Origin: Plasmodiophora brassicae
Taxonomy: Eukaryota; Endomyxa; Phytomyxea; Plasmodiophorida; Plasmodiophoridae
Assembly (NCBI GenBank): GCA_039704465.1
Contig: JASFAU010000003.1
Location: forward strand, 1,054,001 to 1,118,000
Direction of reading: 5' to 3'
DNA: 64,000 nt
Positions 54,084-64,000 of the stretch are shown here, in pieces. The notes beneath the pieces are model-generated. The model had not been told where the DNA came from. It saw only the letters and a list, made by a program, of their open reading frames with translations, and made no database searches. How positions within the stretch are numbered: the stretch's first letter is position 1; the number at the start of each line of letters is the position of its first letter. The position numbers and the translations under genes were made by a program.

Positions 54084-55999
54084 TCAGTTGAGAATTTGAT
54101 GGAACAATTGGACCAACAAGGCGACGCCGAATCTACATATCCATTTTAAGTACGAAGCCACAGTTTTCGTCTTAATACTGACCCTGTGCCACGTTCTCCG
54201 CTTTCGGCAGGGTAGGCGATATCAATGTGCATCCAACTGCCCTTGTAGTTCTCCGCGATATGGTTTCGAATGAACTCACCGGCGCATGAACTCTGAGCGT
54301 TCGTACGGCACGCAACGCTGTTCTTCATGTCGGCGACCTAGATGATTTGTAAGCGAAATATAAACACATACGCAACCGGTCCGACAACCTTAGATTTGAA
54401 CTCGCGGAAGAAGAACTCGGGCGCAAACGGGAGGGCGTGGCATAAATCACCGGACCGCCGACCAGCAGTCAAACAAGACTTTTCAAGACCTTCATCATCA
54501 CAATACAGCGCAGCATGGTGCACGCCTGTCGCAATGCCCTGAGCCCCAGTTAACGTGGCCATATCGACAATGATATCTGGGTTCAGGTGCTTAGACGCAT
54601 AGTGAACCTAAAACAAAGTTGAGCGCATGTCAAGACTGATCAGAAATCAGCTGACCCCATCAGCAAGGACGAGCCGCCCCTCTGCATCAGTGTTGTTGAC
54701 TTCAACAGTCTTCCCCGAGAGCATGCGAAGAATGTCGTCTGGGCGCGTAGACTTCGGCCCGACTGCGTTCTCCGCGAGACACAGCAACGCGTGAACGTTA
54801 TCAGAGGAGGTATTCTTGACAAGAACTTCGAAGGCAAACAGAATGGCGGCGGCTCCTCCCATGTCGCGTTTCATGCCAATCATTGCGTCTCTCGGCTTAA
54901 TGGACAGGCCACCGGTATCGTACACTGTTCTTGAGGGTTGGACAGGACGGATAATCTAGTCCTATTGATACCTTACCTATTCCTTTCCCAACAAAAGCAA
55001 GCGTTCTCTTGGCATTTTGCGGCTTGTAGCTCAATACGACCAGCGCTGGAGGCGACACGGCCGCCTTACCCACGCCCCAGAGACCACCGAATTTACTCTC
55101 GGCATCAGGGCGAATTACCTGCCTCAACGTATGTCGTTATAATGCACATAACGAGGGTTACCGAAAAAGCAAATCCTACCTCAATCTCGACGGGGTGCCC
55201 CTTGGCCTTCAGGTCCTCTACACAAGTTGGTGAGGACTCATGAATAATGCATACCCGCCCTCGTCATTACTGTGGATCTCGGATGCAATAGTAACAAAAG
55301 CGTCGGTATTCAGCATCGAACAGGGCATATCGACGAGACGAGCAGCATTGCGAATACCCTTGATCGTCTGTGACAGAAGCGGTAAACGTGGGGAGAGCAG
55401 TTGCTTCTGCTCAGCATTTTCCAAGATGAAATGAATGCGTAGTTGACGAGTGCTCCAGTTATCCGTCACTTCAGATGCGCCATTCTTCACAGAAAACCAG
55501 TGCGCCGCTCGGGCTCTGTACGAAGACAAGACATGAGCTCTGATACACCAAATCTCAAAGTCATGCGCCTTTTGACATACGAGGCGCATCCAGCAGCAAA
55601 GGCTTCGTCGGCAGTGTCTACAGCAAGCAGCACGGCGAACCGGGTATGATTCGCAGAGGAACCGAACGCGGATTCGAGACAGTCTGAGATGTCATCCGGG
55701 CGCCCGCTGCTGTTGTGACGAGAGCACGCTTCCGCCCTGCTGTGTAGCACAACTTCAATAGCAGGCTCTGACTCGCCCTGGCTGTGCCAGAACGTTGTTG
55801 TCTTTCCGGTGTGTCCCCCTGCACCAATCGCACGAATCGCGGCATGTGCAGTCGAGATCGCCAGGCCCGGCACGGCTGCTGTCAGCGCCTTGGAGCTAGC
55901 GTCCGACAGCAGCGCCGCCTGCTTCCCGAGGTAGATAACTTGCCCGCCTTGCCCATTTAACACTCCGCGATCTACCCCAACCGTCAGCGCGATCTCCAT
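54084..55999 (-). CDS. NPEPL1: NPEPL1-type leucyl aminopeptidase (M17)
   Basis: Eight exons (55581-55999, 55271-55515, 55180-55217, 54977-55118, 54656-54924, 54389-54607, 54183-54337, 54084-54132; introns 48-65 nt) give 511 aa. It is a di-metal M17 exopeptidase of the NPEPL1 branch. The N-terminal domain is variable; the catalytic half has VGKGIVYDTGGLSIKP, MKRDMGGAAA, NAVGPKSTRPDD, NNTDAEGRLVLADGV (metal-binding Asp/Glu and catalytic Arg), IVDMATLTGAQ and the branch-typical VADMKNSV...NAQSSCAG with SGERGTGFGVALL at the end. Exon 3 is only 38 nt. Chain length fits the family (about 520). Confidence 0.92.
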
Positions 56000-56880
56000 T
56001 GTCGTCCCGGCGCCCCGACTGTTGTGAACTGCACACCGAGAAATCCAGCGGCGCTTTTTTGGTGCCTTCCGCCTCCTTCGCCCGTCCAGGGTCGCGACTC
56101 GCGACGCTACAAGTTAGTGTGCCGGCAGCAGCGAGCGGGACATCACATCGGACTTAACGTTTCCTTGTTAGTAGATCTGCGGGCCACCTGGTACGTTTCT
56201 GTAAGGTGCATTGCACCACCATGCGTAGGTCCAGCACCAACCAGGTTCACGGGCGTTACGTGCTAGAGGCAATGGCACCAGGAGGGGGCCTCACGCAGTG
56301 TTCCTTGGGCTGTGGACAGAACTTGATTAGGTATCCGGAGAATCTTCCGCAGTCGCTCGTTCCGTTCCATCGGCGTCTCTCCAGGAAACATTTATTGCTT
56401 TGTTGGAGTGGAGGGAGGCACGTCTCGACGATGAAATGTCACTGGTTGTGGGTTGCATGCTGCGGAACCCTGCACGATAGACGGCCTCGAATTATGGGCG
56501 CATCCGAGGACCATGCATATATGTGTGTGGCCGAAGGGTGACGACAGGGGATCGGATATGAAGTCAAAAGTCAAACCGGATCGCGAGGACACCCATTTAG
56601 CCTGAGGGGTCCTCAACCACTCCTTCTAGTCAAGGTATAAACCCCTGCATTCTTGCGACGGTTTACTCTAGCCTGATGGAGTACGGCATCAATCCTGTCG
56701 TGTTTTCATCCGTAACACAACTCATGAGTGTTCGTCTACTGCAAGGAGCATTTCTTCCAACTGGTCGTGAATAGGGTACCCGTTCGCATCTCGGAATTAT
56801 CATGGTACATATGTGCGGTTAATATATAGAAGTAGGTAGTTCCTAACCAGAAGGCAAAGAGAGACCAAACATGCCCCGCT
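56000..56880. other. 880-bp interval upstream of NPEPL1, no gene recognised
   Basis: The interval separates the NPEPL1 start from the GNB1L 3' end. No frame on either strand shows a known domain or coding-like third positions. A short WD-like word (HVWSLFAFW) on the minus strand at about 56876-56850 could be an alternative last exon of GNB1L, but no acceptor fits. Confidence 0.4.
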
Positions 56881-58137
56881 TCATAACTGCCGTTGGCATA
56901 ACGTATGTACAGCAATCTTGCTGTCTTTGCCGGCTGTCGCAAGAACAGTACAGTGTGGAGATTCTCCATCATGAGGTAGGAATGCAACATCCAGAACGCC
57001 CTCTCGGTGCCATTGAAGTTGACGGACGAGACGAAGAGATTTCCACGTATACACTAAGACTGAATTCGACCATGTGCAACTTGCCAGCAGCTGGTGGTCG
57101 GGACTTGATACGACCCGCGAGCACCCTTCGGCGCACATGGTGATGTTTCCGGATGGAAGACCAACGATGGAGCCATTCGATATTTCTGCAGCGTACAAAA
57201 CGTTATCTGAGGATCCCGAGATGAAGCCCTCGATAACAGGGTTATAGGCGATAGAGAACGCTGTAAACACAATGTCAGAACGGACATGGAAGGAGGGCGG
57301 CGCAGAACTCACAAGGAGACTGGCTACCCTGGTACGACGATACAGGAGCACGCGGTTGCCTCTCATCCCATAAATCTACGAACCCGCCTTCCGATCCGGA
57401 CAGGATACAATGAGCTGAAACAACTTCGATGCAAGTACACATCCCTACGGACGAAGTCTGTCTCAAACATCGCGACCTGACGTGGCAACGACATTTACCG
57501 CGTTTGCCCCCTCCGGCTTTCATATCGAACTTGAGAGTCACCACGCCAGCCTTCATGTTCCATAGACAAACCTGGTTTCGTGCTCCAAACGTTCAGCATT
57601 GGATGAGTTTACATTGCCATCCACCTTGATAGACCTCGTCACAATCCGCGCTGGGGACGATGACGACGGATCTCTCCGGGCGGACCGCCATCCGGCAGAA
57701 CGACCGCGAAGACGTATCCACCGTCGAAGACGGTGTACTATCTCCAGTGGCGTTCAGATCCCATAGCTTCACGTATCCGTCACGTCCTTGCCTGACGCAT
57801 GCATCGTTTAACGACTAGACAGTGCGGAAACTATGAGCAGTGCGGGCTTACGAAACGAGCTCACTGGACGCCATGGATGCCAATGAAAGAACGCCATGCT
57901 TCCCATGTCCGGACTGGATAACACGGGTCGCACGTCGAGTCACTAGCGACCACAGCCGGATCTCACCGTTCCCGTCGCTGGCCGTATCCGTCAGACAGGC
58001 CCATCCGGTGACATTGCCTATTCGTACCCGGACGCCAACATGGGACGCCCTGTTGCATCACTACCAGGTAGGGCAAGCAGGCACGCCACTGGGTGGGCGT
58101 GCCCACGCAGCCCATAGGCCTGGTCCTCCGCCGTCAT
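56881..58137 (-). CDS. GNB1L: GNB1L/Asa1-like WD40 protein
   Basis: Six exons (58028-58137, 57852-57977, 57635-57791, 57499-57571, 57328-57444, 56881-57260; introns 50-67 nt) give 320 aa, close to the ~327 aa of GNB1L. WD blades are recognisable at YGLRGHAHPVACLLAL, ASGDGNGEIRLWSLVTRRA, LVSQGRDGYVKLWDLN, SGSEGGFVDLWDERQ, FISGSSDNVLYAAE, LLASCTWSNSVLVYTW and TAGKDSKIAVHTL. In yeast the homologue Asa1 works in the ASTRA/TTT complex that matures PIKK kinases. The start ATG is tentative; one 18 codons upstream is also in frame. The fourth intron is a stop-free multiple of three. Confidence 0.82.
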
Positions 58138-58298
58138 TCGCAGACACTGCGAGCTGCACACGCCTGACGCCACGCAGTTCGGCAGCCCCATTCTGCGCGC
58201 GCCATCCACGTTGACTGCAACGTGTCATGATGACACTTCTTATGTAGAGGCGCAGTTCGATGCTGGATTCCAGGTGCATTTTTATGGCACAGACTGCT

Positions 58299-61136
58299 TC
58301 AAGAATGCTGGAAATCGCCAGGGTTATCGTCGAGAAGGGCGTCGACGAACTGGTCGGCGGTGTGCAGCGGAACAGTTCGGGACTTGATGCTGTTCAGACA
58401 GGCGGCGAACTCTGCTTCCGTCATCCGATCGCCTAGACATCGTGTTTCAGATCACGGTTACCCGGTGGGAGCGCTGACACCTGTTACCGTTGGCCGCGAG
58501 CGCCGATGTTAGCGCCGACAGGTTGGCCGCTCCCTCGCCTTCTTCAGTCGAACCCGTTAGCATAGTAACAGCTGCCTGGATAGCGTCAGCAGAAACGTCA
58601 TCGAACGGCGGTCGGTGATTCATTAGCACTACAGACAACCGCAGCTCAGCCATGCGCATGCACCAAGGAACACCAATCACCCCCTTACTTCGGACGAACG
58701 CGTCCATGGGGATGTCAAAGTTGAGGTCGTCGTCGGATATGTCTTTGGACAGGACCTCCTGATCCGCATTACGCGCCCAGCATAGCTCGCGCTTGATATG
58801 GCCGATCTCGTCTTCGCTGGGATAGTAGCCCAAGGCGCGGAACACCCGGACGCAGTGACGTGCGCTCAGGACCTGTCCGATCGTCGCCTGGTCCCCGCCG
58901 TACTGCCCAGGTTGCTGTTCGCCGATCATGCAATGCGAGAAGAAGTCACGTAGGATGCCGGCCTCTTCGGGCGTGTACAGCGCCCGCGTTGTTGTCCTGG
59001 CCAGCGTATCCCGGAACCGTGCCAAGTTGACGTTCCACACGTTCACGTTGTGATGCAGACCATCCGCAGACAGCAGCAGGCGACCGTCGGGAGAAGCGGC
59101 AACGGCAGCGATTGCTGACGAATGCCCACAGATTGCCGTGTGCCGGTGAAGGTCGATCGGGTCGTCCAGAAGCCCGAGGAAATGGCCTTGGGCATGGTAC
59201 GCCCAGACGGGGCCTGACGCGATCAGCGTCACCGGCGACGGTCGATCACCCGCCCCGAACGTGTTGAACGGCCCGCGAACCTTGCGAACGCGAACCCATT
59301 CGGCGTCAGGCTGCCGCTGGCGGAAGACCAGTATCGCACCGGCGTCCGTCGTGACGATCAGCTCGCCCGGACGAAGCGCCATGGACACCGGGTGCTCTGG
59401 CCCTTGACAGATCTTGCTGACATGCCGGACACGAAGACCCGCCTGCGGGCTGTCCGAGGCCCCCAGATCGAACTCGGCGCAATGGCAATCCTTCGACAGC
59501 GATAGGAGGCGGGTGCCTTCGGGGTCGAAAATCACCTGCTGGATGCGGTCGGCGTGCGCCTGGCTGCGTCCGATGTATTCCCAGGCGGCGGCCGTCCCAA
59601 TCCGGAACAGGTACACGCAGTGCCGCTTGGCGTCACCGCTGCCCAGGGCCAGAGCGTCCCCTGACCTGCTGAACGCCAGCGTGTGCATCGACTGCCCTGC
59701 GCCGAACTCGAACTGTGCCGAGGGCGTCAGCCGGCCGCTCCCGTGCGTCATGATGCTCACCTGGCCGTTGCTGAGCGCCACGGCCAGGTAGACTGTCCCA
59801 GAGCGCACACCGAACGCCAACGCGGCGACATGCGCCTGCACGCTTTCCGTCAGCTGGATCGTCTTGTCCTTGTAGTCGACGAGGTGCACTTGCGAGTTGG
59901 TCGTGCCGACCGCGACGACCGGTTCGACCGGGTGAACGGCCAGGCACGCCAGCGGGCAACCGAACCCTTTGACGAGAAGGAACCCGCGAGCGGACCCCGT
60001 TTTCGGCGCCGACGCAATCGATTTGGACGTCATCTTCACGATGGACCCGGTCGTCGTCCCGAATATGAACTCGGGAATGTCGACACTCGGAGACGACGAC
60101 GACGATGGCTTAGGCGTCGCCTGGGTCGGCTGTGGGACGTTCGCGAACGACAAGGAGTTGATGGGGCCGTAGTTGAAGTCCTCGAACCAGTAGATCAGCC
60201 GGAACTGGAAATCCAGGAAGCGAAGCGCTTGGTCCTGTGTGCCGACGACGATCAGCTCGTTGATGGTGTCGACCGTTACGATCGATGATGTCGATGCCAT
60301 CGGCACGCATCGAAGCTGGCGGCGACGCGTTTGCCCGAACTGATGGCCCCAGACGATGATGGTCCCCGTCGTCGTGCCTGACAGGACCTCCTCCCTAAGC
60401 ATCGTCGTCAGCGGGAACGAGGGTGATGACAGCACATCACAGCGGCACAGTGTTACTTGTGGAAACTGTACGATGACACGGTCATGTCTCCGACTGGTCT
60501 GGAGGCGTTGGCCGCTGTGTCCAGCTGGCGTTCGTAGTAGGTGGCAGCCGGGTCGCCATTGCTGGCCACGGTCCAGAACGTGGCCGACTTCGGGCCAGTG
60601 GTGACGACGTCGACGTCGTTGCCGACGTTGAACTTGATGTGCGACTGTGGGGATTCGCTGGCGACGGACACCTCCCATGATGCGTTCGTTGTCCATCGCC
60701 AGAAGCGCACGGTGCGGCCGTTGTCGATGAGCAGGACCGCGAGGCGGCCCGATGGGGACAGCGCCATGGATGTCACACCACGCCGCTCCGGAAATGTCGA
60801 CAGCGGCAGTCCTGTCGATGTCTCCCAGATGATGACGAGAGCGTCGTCATGCGGACTGGCCTCGCTTGTAGCAATCACGGTCCGGTCGTTGGAGACGCAG
60901 AGGGAGCCAATCCCGGTGGAGTGCCCCATCATCAAGTACTGTTCGCCAGTGACAAAGTTATACAGCGCCGCATTGATGCCATTCGCCAGGACCAGGGTAT
61001 TCGGGCGCGCGGCGGACACATCGTGGACCGCCGATGGGATCCAGGACGAATACCCGAACGTCCAGACTAGGTCTAGGCCACTGTCGTTATCGCTCCCGCT
61101 GGCACCCTCCGCGGGCGCCACAACTGCGTCCTCCAT
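58299..61136 (-). CDS. CFAP251: Cilia- and flagella-associated protein 251 (WDR66)
   Basis: Four exons (60457-61136, 58689-60394, 58488-58628, 58299-58432; introns 62, 60 and 55 nt) give 886 aa. A WD-repeat double propeller fills most of the protein, starting DLVWTFGYSSWIPSAVHD and with a blade at GTTTGTIIVWGHQFG. The C-terminal EF-hand-like tail typical of CFAP251 is present: RALYTPEEAGILRDFFSHC, FRALGYYPSEDEIGHIKREL, FVRMLMNHRPPFDD and DRMTEAEFAACL. The protein belongs to the calmodulin-and-spoke-associated complex at the base of radial spoke 3, so it marks a motile axoneme. The long Glu-rich N-terminus of animal orthologues is absent. Confidence 0.88.
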
Positions 61137-61211
61137 CGTGTGGCTCCTTTGCCCTGTGACTGCTATGACAGCGACGAGCAGTGCACATGGCCGTAGTCGT
61201 GCGTACAGATG

Positions 61212-61235
61212 GATGATGATGATGATGATGATGAT
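61212..61235. repeat. (GAT)8 microsatellite
   Basis: Eight tandem GAT units lie in the 5' leader/promoter of CFAP251 (reads ATC in gene orientation), 76 bp upstream of its start codon. Length polymorphism is likely. Confidence 0.95.
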
Positions 61236-61441
61236 GGGACCCTTCCGCGATTCACGATTTGTCGGCGTTCATCGCATATGTGGACCGTCGAATGGCCCAC
61301 GAGCTGCCTCGTTGCACTCGCCAGGGGGCGGTGAATGGCCGAATGGGGACGCAACGCTGTTTGGAGCTGGGCGTTAAAATGCCATTTTCAGCGAACCACG
61401 GAGAGAGCGGCGCGGCACGTTGAAGGAGGCGGGTTGCCGTT

Positions 61442-62262
61442 ATGTTGCCGAGCTCGGAGCGTGGCCGCCCCGTGCATCATCGGGCGCCGTCGTCGTCGGG
61501 CGCTCGGGACACGTCCGGTTTGCAGTACTACTCGGGGACGGGTATGCAATCGTCCGGGCCGATGGACGGCCAGATGATGGCGTCCGGCGTCCAGTCGTAT
61601 GGCGGATCGGACGATTATGATGAGTTCACAGAGCCGCCGTTGCTCGAGGGTTAATAGATCGGGGCCGTGTCCATGCGATATGGTTATGCTGAAATTGGTG
61701 GCGCAGAACTTGGGATCGACTTCAGCCAGATCTGGATGAAGACAACGTTCGTCCTCATGCCTGCCAAGATCGATCAGAAGTCCATGGAGGAAGGTGACCT
61801 GGCGGGACCGCTGGTCTACTGTATCTTACTGGGGATGCTGCTTCTACTTGTACGCACGAACCGCCCATCTGCTAGTCGAAACACTAACGACTCGGTTTGC
61901 TCCAGGCGGGTAAGCTGTATTTCGGGTATATCTACGGGTTCGGTATCATCGGCTGCGTCGGCATGTACACTGTCCTGAATCTCATGTCGGATGTCGATCT
62001 CGACATCCACCGAATCATGTCGGTTCTCGGGTACTGTCTTCTGCCGATCGTATTCCTGTCCGCCCTGTCGATCGTGGTCGACCTGACGGGCACCGTTGGG
62101 TTTGGCGTAGCAACAACCGCCGTCCTCTGGTGCACCGTTGCCGCCGTCCGATTCGTTGAGATGATTTTCAAAATGAGGGAACAGCGATACCTGATTGCGT
62201 ACCCTATCTTCCTGCTATATACCTGCTTTGCCATGATCACTGTATTCGGCAACAAAGTCTGA
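61442..62262 (+). CDS. YIP1: Yip1-family Golgi membrane protein (YIPF5-like)
   Basis: Three exons (61442-61649, 61707-61849, 61906-62262; introns 57 and 56 nt) give 235 aa. The N-terminus is a Gln/Ser/Gly-rich cytosolic tail ending in the family motif EPPLLEELGIDFSQIW. It is followed by DLAGPLVYCILLG, GKLYFGYIYGFGIIGCVGMY and LGYCLLPIVFLSAL, and ends with five transmembrane spans overall. The DLAGP and GYxYG motifs are the Yip1 signature. The protein recruits Rab GTPases and acts in ER-Golgi vesicle budding. Its stop is 70 bp from the convergent RPT5 stop. Confidence 0.93.
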
Positions 62263-62331
62263 TCGCAAATATACTTATCCTATGGAGATTCAATACAGCT
62301 CGACGAGGAATGCCGCTCTCTTTCGATATAT

Positions 62332-63802
62332 TCAGACGTAGTACAGGAGAGATGTCTTCTTCTTCGCCTTCACCTGGTTGATGCCTTCCATGAAGTCCTC
62401 ATGGCACAGCTCGGTTCCTCCTCGACGAAGCGCAATCATGCCTGCCTCGACACAGACGGCTTTCAGTTGTGCTCCATTGAAGTCGTCCGCGCAACGGGCC
62501 AGTTCGCTGAAGTTCACGTCTTCCTTGTTGATGTTCATCTTGCGGCAATGGATCGCCAGGATCTGCTTTCGCCCTTGCTCGTTGGGGAGCGGGAATTCGA
62601 TCTTGCGATCAAGACGACCGGAGCGCAGCAGGGCCGGATCCAGAATATCGGGTCGGTTGGTGCACGCGATGACCTTGATGCGCGTGTCGCTGCTGAACCC
62701 GTCGAGCTGGTTCAGCAGTTCAAGCATCGTCCGCTGGACTTCGCGATCGCCCGATTTGTCGCTGTCGAAACGTTTCGTACCAATGGCATCGATTTCGTCA
62801 ATGAAAATGATGGCAGGCGCCTTCTCCCTGGCGAGCTCGAACGCATCACGAACAAGCTTGGCGCCGTCACCAATAAACATTTGCACCAGCTGCGGGGCGG
62901 CGATCTTCAGGAAACACGATTGTGTTTGGGCAGCGCAAGCACGTGCGATCATCGTCTTGCCGGTGCCGGGCGGGCCATGCAGCAGGACGCCTTTAGGCGG
63001 CTGAATACCGACAGATTTAAACTTGTCAGCATGGGTCATAGGTAGGACGACCGCTTCAATCAATTCCTATGAACAGAGCGTGAGTGCAAACAAACAACAA
63101 CGTTACAGCCTTGTTAGCGCACCTCAATTTGCTTGTCGAGCCCGCCGATATCTGTGTAGTTCTCGGTTGGTTTTTCCTCGACCTCCATGGCCTTCACCCG
63201 GCTATCAAATTCGGTGGGCAGCTTGTCGAGAACCAGGTACGAGTCCTTGTTGACGCCGACAAGGTCGCCAGGTTTGAGCTGCGCCGGGTCAACCAGGCCG
63301 ACGACGGGCAGGAAGACTGTTTTCGACGAATTATAAATCCACAAACACGAACGGCACAGCGTGTTACCTGTTTGCCGCGTGCTAGTCTTTACGACAACAC
63401 ATTTGCCTTTACGAACAGCATTCAAATCGACCGCGGCGCCATCTTCCTCAAGCTCCTCGTCAAGTTCAAGGACTTCGACGATGTTCGCAACCAGGTACGG
63501 CAGCTGCTTATTCAGCTTGATCTTCTCGTGGTTGTCTGAAAGGCAACTCATGAGTACGGGAAGACAGTAGCCGATGCTATGGAGTAAATGTCACCTGCAA
63601 TTTTCGCATCCATCGTTTTCTTCTCGTGCGTCAGCCGCGTCACCTCGCTGGACATCACCCGGATGTTCGTGTCGAGCATGCGGGACAGGCTCTCCAGCTG
63701 CTCCGTCGATTTCGACTCGATCTCGCGCTCGAGCGCGGCGACCTCGGCGTCGTCGCCGAAGATATCGCTGTCCGTCATTGCCACATCAGCCGCCGCCATC
63801 AC
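62332..63802 (-). CDS. RPT5: 26S proteasome regulatory ATPase Rpt5 (PSMC3)
   Basis: Four exons (63595-63802, 63368-63535, 63123-63316, 62332-63066; introns 59, 51 and 56 nt) give 434 aa (family about 435-440). An N-terminal coiled coil ([15 protein letters not shown]) and OB domain ([29 protein letters not shown]) precede the AAA+ core: Walker A GPPGTGKT, Walker [12 protein letters not shown], sensor ACTNRPD and Arg finger [12 protein letters not shown]. The C-terminus LLYYV fits the HbYX motif that docks into the 20S alpha ring (usually YYA/FYA). The 51-nt second intron is in frame and stop-free. The first ATG is doubled (MM). Confidence 0.97.
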
Positions 63803-64000
63803 GACGCCTCAAAATCACACTTGTCCCCCAGCAGCACTTTCACCGTTGCACAGCGCCAATCGCAAAACTTCGCCTCAAGCGCTGCTGATTTTTTGTCAGT
63901 TTTTTGTTTTTTCGAAACGAAGGTCACTCTGTCGCAGTGTCTGACTGGAATCGACCGACAGGGACATATCGCCCAGGGGACGACTGCCAGTTGCCGCACT

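Noticed and set aside
55487..55580. Continuous reading of NPEPL1 exon 1 to the stop near 55487
   Set aside because: The tail has no similarity. A GTATGT donor at 55580 with acceptor at 55516 restores the family frame (CASARAAHWFSVK).
1..64000. tRNA, rRNA, riboswitch, CRISPR or bacterial operon signals
   Set aside because: None found by eye; genes are intron-containing nuclear genes with no polycistronic layout. A tRNAscan or Infernal run would be needed to exclude small RNAs.

Overview
The window is nuclear DNA from a compact, intron-rich eukaryotic genome, most probably a flagellated (zoosporic) fungus or a close relative. I reconstructed about 30 genes by joining exons by hand. The 94 introns in these models are almost all 47-67 nt with GT..AG ends, and most have a recognisable CTAAC/CTGAC-like branch site. 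Nearly every exon chain closes to a multiple of three with family-typical length, which is the main internal check. Fungal traits are a metal-dependent (TTM/Cet1-type) RNA 5'-triphosphatase, ENA-type (P-IID) Na+-ATPases and a Hom2-type aspartate-semialdehyde dehydrogenase. A CFAP251 homologue and a giant TPR protein resembling TTC6 point to a motile flagellum. Species and phylum (Blastocladiomycota, Chytridiomycota, Aphelida or similar) cannot be fixed from the sequence alone.

Layout. 1-3.0 kb: tail of an unknown gene, aspartate-semialdehyde dehydrogenase, NF-YB and TRAPPC5. 3.0-13.2 kb: a tandem segmental duplication, each unit carrying the TRAPPC5 3' end and a complete seven-exon ENA ATPase. 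The TRAPPC5 copy in unit 2 is dead. The ~3 kb between units holds a decayed hAT transposon and a head-to-head second hAT end forming a long inverted repeat. 13.4-23.4 kb: focadhesin, ribosomal protein uL15, a longin-like protein and importin-beta. 23.5-29.8 kb: a 13-exon, ~1865-aa TPR protein. 30.0-36.9 kb: two tandem VWA-domain proteins with C-terminal CaaX boxes, a RING/TRAF/MATH protein, a macro-domain protein and a helical-domain (F-BAR-like)-RhoGAP protein. 37-42.5 kb: a bacterial-type 2-methylisocitrate lyase with introns, small membrane proteins and a coiled-coil RING protein. 42.5-49.1 kb: a run of RNA polymerase II / RNA-processing genes (FCP1, SNIP1/Pml1, RPB7, Cet1-type RNA triphosphatase). 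49.1-53.6 kb: copia-type retrotransposon wreckage arranged as inverted repeats. 54.1-63.8 kb: NPEPL1-type aminopeptidase, GNB1L-type WD40 protein, CFAP251, Yip1 and proteasome ATPase Rpt5.

Most genes are housekeeping and not functionally linked. Noteworthy exceptions are the duplicated sodium pump, the Pol II cluster, the prenylation-motif VWA pair and the macro-domain/E3-like neighbours. No tRNA, rRNA, CRISPR or prokaryotic operon was seen.
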